Assembly (NCBI RefSeq): GCF_009617755.1 | Contig: NZ_BGZH01000002.1 | Location: 1-64,000 of the forward strand | Length of the DNA stretch: 64,000 bases | Reading direction: 5' to 3' | DNA from: Marinobacter salsuginis | GTDB lineage: Bacteria; Pseudomonadota; Gammaproteobacteria; Pseudomonadales; Oleiphilaceae | Part shown: in pieces, positions 57,339 to 64,000 of the stretch | Numbering within the stretch: the first letter of the stretch is position 1 | How the letters are laid out: each line of letters opens with the position of its first letter | Translations under genes and position numbers: made by a program | Notes under the pieces: generated by a model | Databases searched by the model: none | Told to the model about the DNA's origin: nothing | What the model saw: only the letters and a program-made list of their open reading frames with translations

Positions 57339-58598
57339 CTACAACAACGCCAGCACCAACCCCTCTTCCCAACTGATCAACACCAGCGTCAGAATAGTTG
57401 CCAGAAGGAACGGAAGCAAAGCCCGGAAAATAGCCATCGGCGATGCGCCGGTCATGGCGGAACAAATATAAAGGCCCGCACCAACCGGTGGCGTAAGCAA
57501 GCCAAGAACCAAAGTCAGGCACACCACCACGCCGAACTGGTAAGCGCTGATGCCGAACTGAGCTTCCGCTATGGGCATTAGGATCGGCACGACCAATATC
57601 AGTGCGGCAATGCCATCGATCACCATGCCCACCAGCAGCAGGATACCCACGACCAGCATCAGAAACATGAAAGGGTCTGTGGTTTGTGCGGCGATCCAGC
57701 TGGCCGCGCTTTGCGGGATCTTTTCGAAGATGATCACCCAGCCGAATACGCCGGCCGCGGCAATCAGCATGATGACCATGCCGGAATTGAAGGCGGTCCG
57801 CCTCAGAACTCCGAAAAGGTTTTTGTATTTGAGGTCTCTATAAACATATTTGCCAATCACCAGCGCACCCATTGAAGCCAGCGCGGCTGATTCTGTGGGC
57901 GTGGCCAGCCCGGTGAGGATGCCGCCGATGATGATCAGCGGGATAAGCGCCGCCGGGATGCCCATCAGGAAATACTGTTTAGCCTGCTGGCGCGTTGGCC
58001 AGCTCCCTTTCGGATACTGGTATTTCAGGCCGAGCAGGCTGATAGCGATAAAAAACAGGAAGGACATCACCAGCCCTGGAATAATGCCCGCAATAAACAT
58101 ATCCGCAATCGGTACCTGGGCCAGAACGCCAAACAGCACGAACAGCATGGACGGCGGGATAATGGGCGAGAGCAATCCCCCGGCAGCGGTTATGGCGGCG
58201 GCATAAGGCTTTTCGTAACCGTCTTTCTCCATGGCAGGCACCATGGCGCGAGACATCATGGCGATCTGTGAGGCAGCAGAGCCCATAATGGCCGCCATCA
58301 TCATGTTGGCCACCAGGTTGATATAAGCCATGCCTCCGCGGAACCCACCGACCAGGATGCGCGCCAGGTTCACCAGCCTGCTGGTAAGGCCACCCTCATT
58401 CATCAATTCGCCGGCGAGCATGAACAGGGGTATCGCCAGCAGTCCATAGCTCTGGATAGCGCCGAATAGCTGTTGCAAGTAGGAATCCAGCAGCACGGTG
58501 TTACCCGAATCGTAGATATACCAGAGCGCCGTCAGTGCCAATACCAGGGAGATCGGCACTGCCAAAAACAACAGAACGGCGAAGACAACCGCGGTCAT
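57339..58598 (-). CDS. dctM: TRAP transporter large permease
   Basis: A 419-residue multi-span membrane protein (about 11-13 helices), beginning MTAVVFAVLLFLAVPISLVLAL and including GSAASQIAMMSRAMVPAME and the AAGGLLSPIIPPSMLFVLFG core of the ion-translocating DctM/TRAP-large subunit. The ATG overlaps the stop of dctQ (ATGA). It imports a carboxylate-type solute using a sodium gradient; substrate unknown. Confidence 0.93.
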   Translation of the reverse strand: MTAVVFAVLLFLAVPISLVLALTALWYIYDSGNTVLLDSYLQQLFGAIQSYGLLAIPLFMLAGELMNEGGLTSRLVNLARILVGGFRGGMAYINLVANMMMAAIMGSAASQIAMMSRAMVPAMEKDGYEKPYAAAITAAGGLLSPIIPPSMLFVLFGVLAQVPIADMFIAGIIPGLVMSFLFFIAISLLGLKYQYPKGSWPTRQQAKQYFLMGIPAALIPLIIIGGILTGLATPTESAALASMGALVIGKYVYRDLKYKNLFGVLRRTAFNSGMVIMLIAAAGVFGWVIIFEKIPQSAASWIAAQTTDPFMFLMLVVGILLLVGMVIDGIAALILVVPILMPIAEAQFGISAYQFGVVVCLTLVLGLLTPPVGAGLYICSAMTGASPMAIFRALLPFLLATILTLVLISWEEGLVLALL

Positions 58599-59140
58599 GT
58601 CGTACCCCCGCTCTGTTCGGGGGCGGCCTCGAAACAAAGAAGATTAGCTAAACCATGAATGGTCAACGTAATCGACAGAATCGGCAGCACCATCCACACC
58701 CAGAACTTTTTAATGCCCAGGGTGCTGGTGTTCTCCGCGTACATGAAGTTGAAGGTTTCTGCCTGAAAGCTTTCCAGGTCAAACCCCACCTGATATAGCG
58801 TGACCGGGTCATACCAGCGCCAGCTGAGCCAGGCCAGAATGCCGCCAAACAGAAGCACCATCAGGTCGCTAATTTTCGCCAGTACGGTTCGGGTTCCACC
58901 TTTTACATACTCGGTCAGCAGACCCACGGCAACGCTTTCCCGCCGTTTGAGCAGCACGGATGTCGCGAAGAAAGTCATCCAGATCATGCAGTAGATCGCC
59001 AGCTCATCCACCCAGTAGATGGCGTAACCGGCAAAACGAGTGACGATGTTAAGAAGTATCAGCAGGGTCACCGCACCGGCAAGCGATGCGGCGATGACAG
59101 CTTCAATGCGTGCGACAAAATCCGAAACAGCTTTAAGCAT
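58595..59140 (-). CDS. dctQ: TRAP transporter small permease
   Basis: A 181-residue four-helix membrane protein with the DctQ motif YWVDELAIYCMIWMTFFATSVLLKRRES. It fits the small subunit that pairs with DctM. It lies between dctP and dctM, 15 bases after the former and overlapping the latter. The loop between helices 2 and 3 is typical in length. Confidence 0.93.
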   Translation of the reverse strand: MLKAVSDFVARIEAVIAASLAGAVTLLILLNIVTRFAGYAIYWVDELAIYCMIWMTFFATSVLLKRRESVAVGLLTEYVKGGTRTVLAKISDLMVLLFGGILAWLSWRWYDPVTLYQVGFDLESFQAETFNFMYAENTSTLGIKKFWVWMVLPILSITLTIHGLANLLCFEAAPEQSGGTT

Positions 59141-59155
59141 GGTGCATCGCCCGGA

Positions 59156-60151
<996 letters not shown>

Positions 60152-60264
60152 TTATGTTGTTTTATTCATCAAACGATGGTTTCGGAAACTCAGTCCCGAA
60201 GCATACCCCAGAACGACGGAATTTTGGACGGGCGATTTCGCTAACAAGTTTTTAATATCGCGAC

Positions 60265-60303
60265 AAAAAAGGCAGACCAGTGACTAACTGATCTGCCTTT
60301 TTT
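60265..60303 (-). terminator. Terminator of the truncated tRNA locus
   Basis: AAAAAAGGCAGA (60265-60276) pairs perfectly with TCTGCCTTTTTT (60292-60303), with T runs on both strands. It lies six bases beyond the CCA end of the tRNA-like fragment on the minus strand, as an intact tRNA gene's terminator would. It also insulates dctPQM. Confidence 0.85.
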
Positions 60304-60308
60304 GAATT

Positions 60309-60355
60309 TGGTAGCGGGGGCTGGATTCGAACCAACGACGGTTATGAGGCCGATG
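60309..60355 (-). tRNA. 3' fragment of a tRNA-Met (CAT)-like gene
   Basis: On the minus strand, reading from the right: an anticodon loop CTCATAA (anticodon CAT at 60344-60346), a shortened anticodon/variable region, a perfect T arm GTTGG-TTCGAAT-CCAGC (60320-60336, with one G-T pair), an acceptor strand CCCCGCT and encoded ACCA. No matching 5' half (D arm and AGCGGGG) is found to the right, so the gene is truncated and presumably not functional. The shape is that left at the attachment site when an integrative element uses the 3' half of a tRNA. Initiator versus elongator type is uncertain. Confidence 0.7.
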
Positions 60356-60798
60356 ATCGTAGGACCCACTAATTGTCCCCATACGCCTAAAATTGTCCTA
60401 AAATCATCAGAACGGAATGCGGCGTGCCGAAGGTTGATCGGCGGAGGTTCAAAACTGAAGCTACGGTCGCAAAGCGAACATTCAGATTTTTGGAGCATCT
60501 GCACTCAGCAACAGCGGTTGTTTTGGAGGGCCTACCAATATAGATGAGTTCACCACCAGCCTATGGATCAGCGTAATGGAAGAAGGCATTCAGTATCCTT
60601 TCTAAGCGAGTCAGCGATGAATCCGGGTCGAACGATACCATTGAAACGACCGGCTAGAAATGCTTCTAGCCGGTCGGCGTTCAGTTCATGGGAATAACCA
60701 CCGGGCAGATACGAACCGCCAAAGGCCTAAACAAGCTATTTCAAGAGGATCATTTTCGACCGCCACTACCATTCAGAACCAAGTAACAGAAGTAACCA
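60356..60798. other. Non-coding stretch next to the tRNA fragment
   Basis: No coding frame with family resemblance is seen on either strand. Sequence composition appears more AT-rich than the core to the left (judged by eye). It is probably decayed island DNA. Confidence 0.45.
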
Positions 60799-61212
60799 AT
60801 GACGACGGCCAGAACAGCATCCTCTGGCGCAATCCATACCGCGTCAGACATCTGGACGTATAGCTGCGGGCCAAGGCAGTGGAAAGCGTCTCAACACAGC
60901 TGGAAGGAAGACGCACACCATTTTGCAGCAACAGGCTGTCGGCTTGCTGTCGAATACTGGTTTCCCGAGTGGGTAAGACCAAGGCAAATTCTGATAGGCC
61001 ACTTACAATTGTCTCCAAGGGGCAGCCGGCAAGTGGGTGGCCAGCACGAACCACCAGCCGGAGCGAATCGCCGTAGAGCGATTCGAACTACAACCCGAAA
61101 ACATGGAGCTGTCGCTCAAGCGGCCAATAACCAGGTCAAGGTCGCCACTGAGTAGCAAGTTCAGCAGATACTTGGCGGGCCCTCCCTCCGCAATGGCTTG
61201 GACCAAACCCAC
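60799..61212 (-). pseudogene. LysR-family regulator fragment with two frameshifts
   Basis: Reading the minus strand in three successive frames gives one continuous LysR substrate-binding domain: NLLLSGDLDLVIGRLSDSSM (61150 region), then, one frame over, FESLYGDSLRLVVRAGHPLAG (about 61105-61025), LPTRETSIRQQADSLLLQNG and CVETLSTALARSYT, then, after another shift near 60850, SDAVWIAPEDAV. The winged-helix DNA-binding domain is missing upstream and the C-terminus diverges beyond about 60800. It cannot make a working regulator. It resembles regulators of the PcaQ/GbpR kind. Confidence 0.78.
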
Positions 61213-61272
61213 GTTTCGTGAGATAGAATCTCAATCTCGACTTGGAATGACAGGACGCCCCAATAAAAAAGA

Positions 61273-61293
61273 GGCCGAAGCAGAGCTCCGACC
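61273..61293 (-). terminator. Terminator of the ornithine cyclodeaminase-family gene
   Basis: On the minus strand GGTCGGAG pairs with CTTCGGCC (two G-T pairs) across a five-base loop and is followed by a run of T and A residues. It lies about 88 bases after the stop of the minus-strand gene at 61381. Confidence 0.55.
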
Positions 61294-61380
61294 TAAAGGA
61301 GAATCATTCAATTTACATTGGAGGATAGGAACGACAGACTCATAGTGGAGGGTGCACCTTTGGTATAGCCACGTCCGCCA

Positions 61381-62334
61381 TTAGGCGATCAATTTATTGT
61401 AAGCAAGGATCGCCGCCGCAAGATCTTCGATTGATGAACCCACCGCCTTGAATACGGTGATGGCCTTATCACCACCTAACAAGCCTGCCCTACCAGCATG
61501 AACGCCTTTGCTAAGATCAATGAAGTCAGCCTCTACGGAGGCTTCGCTGATCGCACCACTCCGGATAGGATCAATTAGGTCTCCTGTCTCCTGAAGCGCC
61601 GCCTCTCTGAAGTCGGCAAACACATGAGCTTTCGACATCAAGGTGTCATCGGCCTCACGCATCTTCGGCGTAAAGCTGCCGATTAAGTCGACATGGGTAC
61701 CTTCTTTAACCCAGTCACCTAGAATCAGCGGGGTTTTGCTCAACGTGGCACAGCTAATGATATCGGCCTGCCCGACGGCTTCTTCCAGTGAGCCCTGATC
61801 GACACGCCTTGCGCTGTATCCTTGGCCTTTGAGTTCGGAAACAAACTTTTCTGCGTTGTCTTCTGAGATATTCCATACATCGACGTGTTCGATAGGTCTA
61901 ATGCTCGCGGTAGCCGGCACCACGTTCCTTGCAACCCGACCGGCACCCACCATCAACAGACGTTTGCTATCAGGCCGAGATAAGTACCTGGTACCAAGTG
62001 CCGAGGCAGCGGCGGTGCGCCTGGCAGTGATCACATTGCCATCTAAGCGGGCGAGCAGCTCACCAGTTTCGCCAGAGCTCAATAGGTAATGGCTGGATAG
62101 CCCCGGCATGCCCCGGCGGTGATTACCCGGAAACACATTGACTTGCTTAACGCCAATATATTGCCCATCGATCCATGATGGCATCAGTAGCAATGTAGCT
62201 TCGTCACTCCCCGGAACATTGATTCCATGATGGTGTCGGATCGGGCAGTTATATTCCTGCTGAAAGATGTCGTTCAGGCTTTCGATTAGCTCTTTCCAGG
62301 GCAATAGCTCGACTAGGTTATTGGTCTCAATCAT
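61381..62334 (-). CDS. Ornithine cyclodeaminase/mu-crystallin family protein
   Basis: A 317-residue NAD(P)-dependent protein of the OCD family, which includes ornithine, alanine and related imine or amino-acid enzymes. Motifs are GVKQVNVFPGNHRRGMPGLSS (substrate lysine region), ARLDGNVITARRTAAASALG and the nucleotide loop LLMVGAGRVARN. The substrate cannot be decided. ATG 62334 follows GGAGTTTTCA, five codons after ATG 62346. It is the first intact gene of the presumed island and has its own terminator. Confidence 0.87.
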   Translation of the reverse strand: MIETNNLVELLPWKELIESLNDIFQQEYNCPIRHHHGINVPGSDEATLLLMPSWIDGQYIGVKQVNVFPGNHRRGMPGLSSHYLLSSGETGELLARLDGNVITARRTAAASALGTRYLSRPDSKRLLMVGAGRVARNVVPATASIRPIEHVDVWNISEDNAEKFVSELKGQGYSARRVDQGSLEEAVGQADIISCATLSKTPLILGDWVKEGTHVDLIGSFTPKMREADDTLMSKAHVFADFREAALQETGDLIDPIRSGAISEASVEADFIDLSKGVHAGRAGLLGGDKAITVFKAVGSSIEDLAAAILAYNKLIA

Positions 62335-63259
62335 TGAAAACTCCACTTGCTAAACTTGTTTTTTACAAATTACTTAGTACTGTGTCATGACGAGACGTTA
62401 CCGCTCATTCACCCTCAGCTTTTTTGCCAAAAGACGGCCATGTATCACTTAGTCGATAACCTTCCGGCCAGGGATCCTCGGGGTCTAGCATGTGTTGATG
62501 AATACCTGTGATCCAGCCTCGACGCGGTTGAGAGACCACCACTCCCGAACTAGGTCATCCAACGTGTTCGGAGCGGCCAACTTTATGTGGCTCCTGGAAC
62601 AGATGGTTAGCAAGCGTCCGGTAATTCCATCATGCGCCTAGCTGTTTTCAAGACTCCGTATAAACCTGTCAGCCAACAAGTGGTTCTTAACACCTTTGAC
62701 ATTGAAAAACTGCGTGCAGGACCACCTATTTAAGACAGTAATAGGCCAGCCTTCGCGAGATTATCGACATACACCGCGTCATTAAAGATAGCTTCAGGAA
62801 AACAGGTGAGTTTCCGCGAGCGTTAATGCGCTCCCCCGAACGGGTCCAGAAAATTCGGGGAAAGCGACTTTACTTACTTGGCTTTATTGATAGTCAATCG
62901 TCGGCGCATCCTGATGCCCGGCAATTACCTTCTTCACTTATACCATCAGGCAACTGTTTCTCCGGAGCAGTGGTGCACGGCTCAATCTGTTGGATAACAG
63001 AATCCTGCGGTGCTTTTTTTGACATTGCGTAGACGACATCACAATCCTGAATACTGCATAGAGCATAGCGCGTATCGAGGTTTCAAGTAGCTGGTACGCC
63101 TCAACGATCTAATGGCAAAACCTAGCTTTTCCGCTTTTTTCGAGCGAGTACAGCACCCCGGTTAACGTCCACGCCAGACCTTAGAGGTATTTGCCTGACA
63201 AATATTCGGGAATATTCAGCGAATACCTCAAGACTCAGCCACGCTCAAGCTCCTGAGTA
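62335..63259. other. Decayed region with no intact gene
   Basis: About 925 bases with no convincing open frame. On the minus strand 62405 to about 62545, a natural-looking C-terminal piece ends [21 protein letters not shown]...GKKAEGE before a stop, 70 bases upstream of the ornithine cyclodeaminase start; a neighbouring frame reads [19 protein letters not shown]. They look like parts of one frame-broken gene that I cannot identify. Further right, short frames on both strands have no family match. Confidence 0.4.
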
Positions 63260-64000
63260 TCAACCAAGTCTTTTCGTGGGCAAGCGACCAGTCAGTAAAC
63301 CCAAACAGTGCAATAGGAAATAGTCGCCCCAAATCAGCTCATGCTCAATGGCAACACCACGCATTGGGTCAAAGCAACCTCGTGTTAGCACCAAGGGGGG
63401 AATGGTACCTGCGCCCCCTGGAATGGTCGCAACGTAGTCACGACAAAGGGTCTTCACTGTGGCACGAGCTTTTCCTTGATATTCCTGCGCGACTTCTTGA
63501 TCATCAAGGACAGTAGCCAGTGTAAGCAGAGCATAGCAGGCAATGGAGGTTGCAGAGGTGTCCTTTGGAGTTCCAGTTTCCTGAGGCGCATCGAAATCCC
63601 AGTAAGCCACTCCATCATCGGGTACATTCTCAATCCACCATCTGCAGACTCTTTCGGCGTAGTCACGGATTTCACGATTTTCCGGATACAACGCTGATAG
63701 ATAAGCGTAGCTCATCATGGCCCAAGCCTGAGCGCGCCCCCAGGTAGAGTTCGGGCTGAAGCCCTTGTGGGTGTATGTTTTGATCAACTTGCCTGTTTGG
63801 CTGTCAAAACTAGCGGATTGGCATACTGAGCCATCCTCGCGAACGCAAAATTCAGCATTGGTCAGGGCGTGGCGGATTGCCACATCCCTAAATTTATCGT
63901 TACCAGTCTTCTCCGCAGCCCAAGCCAGCACTAAACTGGCTGATAGGCTGTCGATATTGGTTTCGTTCTCGCCGACCGTGTGGGCCTCTTCCGCCTTTGT
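63260..64000 (-). CDS. Unsaturated glucuronyl hydrolase, glycoside hydrolase family 88 (partial)
   Basis: The frame stays open to the window edge, so only the C-terminal 246 residues are present. It shows NETNIDSLSASLVLAWAAEK, whose aspartate probably matches the catalytic residue of GH88 unsaturated glucuronyl hydrolases, then HKGFSPNSTWGRAQAWAMMSYAYL, VAYWDFDAPQETGTPKDTSATSIACY and RGCFDPMRGVAIEHELIWGDYF. GH88 enzymes hydrolyse unsaturated uronic acid from oligosaccharides released by polysaccharide lyases. A marine polysaccharide-degradation locus may continue to the right. Confidence 0.85.
   Translation of the reverse strand, partial: TKAEEAHTVGENETNIDSLSASLVLAWAAEKTGNDKFRDVAIRHALTNAEFCVREDGSVCQSASFDSQTGKLIKTYTHKGFSPNSTWGRAQAWAMMSYAYLSALYPENREIRDYAERVCRWWIENVPDDGVAYWDFDAPQETGTPKDTSATSIACYALLTLATVLDDQEVAQEYQGKARATVKTLCRDYVATIPGGAGTIPPLVLTRGCFDPMRGVAIEHELIWGDYFLLHCLGLLTGRLPTKRLG

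Noticed and set aside
60309..60355. Functional tRNA gene
   Set aside because: The D arm and 5' acceptor strand are absent and the anticodon stem cannot form, so only a 3' remnant is called.
62826..63032. 68-codon plus-strand frame in the decayed region
   Set aside because: No recognisable family and no ribosome-binding site; composition does not support coding.

Overview
The window reads as a chromosomal segment of a Marinobacter-like marine gammaproteobacterium. The best evidence is the 661-residue two-domain fatty acyl reductase at 36224-38209, whose sequence and length match the Marinobacter wax-ester enzyme as I remember it. Gene order recalls Pseudomonas relatives (purL next to mltF; mtnA, mtaD, ubiG, mupP, yciK; motY, pyrC, rnt). 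These identifications come from reading the sequence and remembered families; no database search was run.

Layout. 1-4100: a minus-strand operon (CoA-type Nudix hydrolase, gamma-carbonic-anhydrase-like protein, DUF1289 protein, purT), with a second Nudix gene facing away from it and a NIF3-like protein. 4.1-13.2 kb: purL with its terminator, divergent mltF, recX, a large DUF349 protein and a ComFB-like protein. 13.4-20 kb: a thiolase/multifunctional beta-oxidation pair, the periplasmic protease Prc and an HTH regulator. 20-27 kb: methylthioadenosine salvage (mtnA and mtaD from a shared divergent promoter region), then ubiG-mupP-yciK-glutaredoxin-yaaA-DUF2788-rdgC, mostly closely packed. 27-31 kb: a Pat-type protein acyltransferase head-to-head with a histone-deacetylase-like enzyme, a possible writer/eraser pair for lysine acylation. 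31-34 kb: motY, pyrC and rnt. 34-49 kb: two chemoreceptors (one with a periplasmic CXXCH heme-attachment motif), the acyl reductase with a palindrome-rich promoter, a pitrilysin-like protease, two DUF2064/GT2 glycosyltransferase-like genes, tRNA-Arg(CCT), a spermidine-synthase-like protein, a metallo-beta-lactamase-fold hydrolase, a YciO-type protein and a BolA protein. 49-57 kb: topB, then an OmpR-type regulator, a LysM/FecR protein and a CHASE2 histidine kinase forming one signalling locus, and a small lipoprotein. 57.3-60.2 kb: a DctPQM TRAP transporter operon.

Near 60.3 kb the character changes. A 3' fragment of a tRNA-Met-like gene is followed by its own terminator. To its right, gene density falls, the DNA looks more AT-rich, a LysR regulator is broken by two frameshifts, and the only intact genes are an ornithine-cyclodeaminase-family gene and a GH88 glycosidase that runs off the window end. 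I read this as the boundary of an integrated, partly decayed genomic island extending past base 64000. No phage, CRISPR array, intact insertion sequence or rRNA was found.
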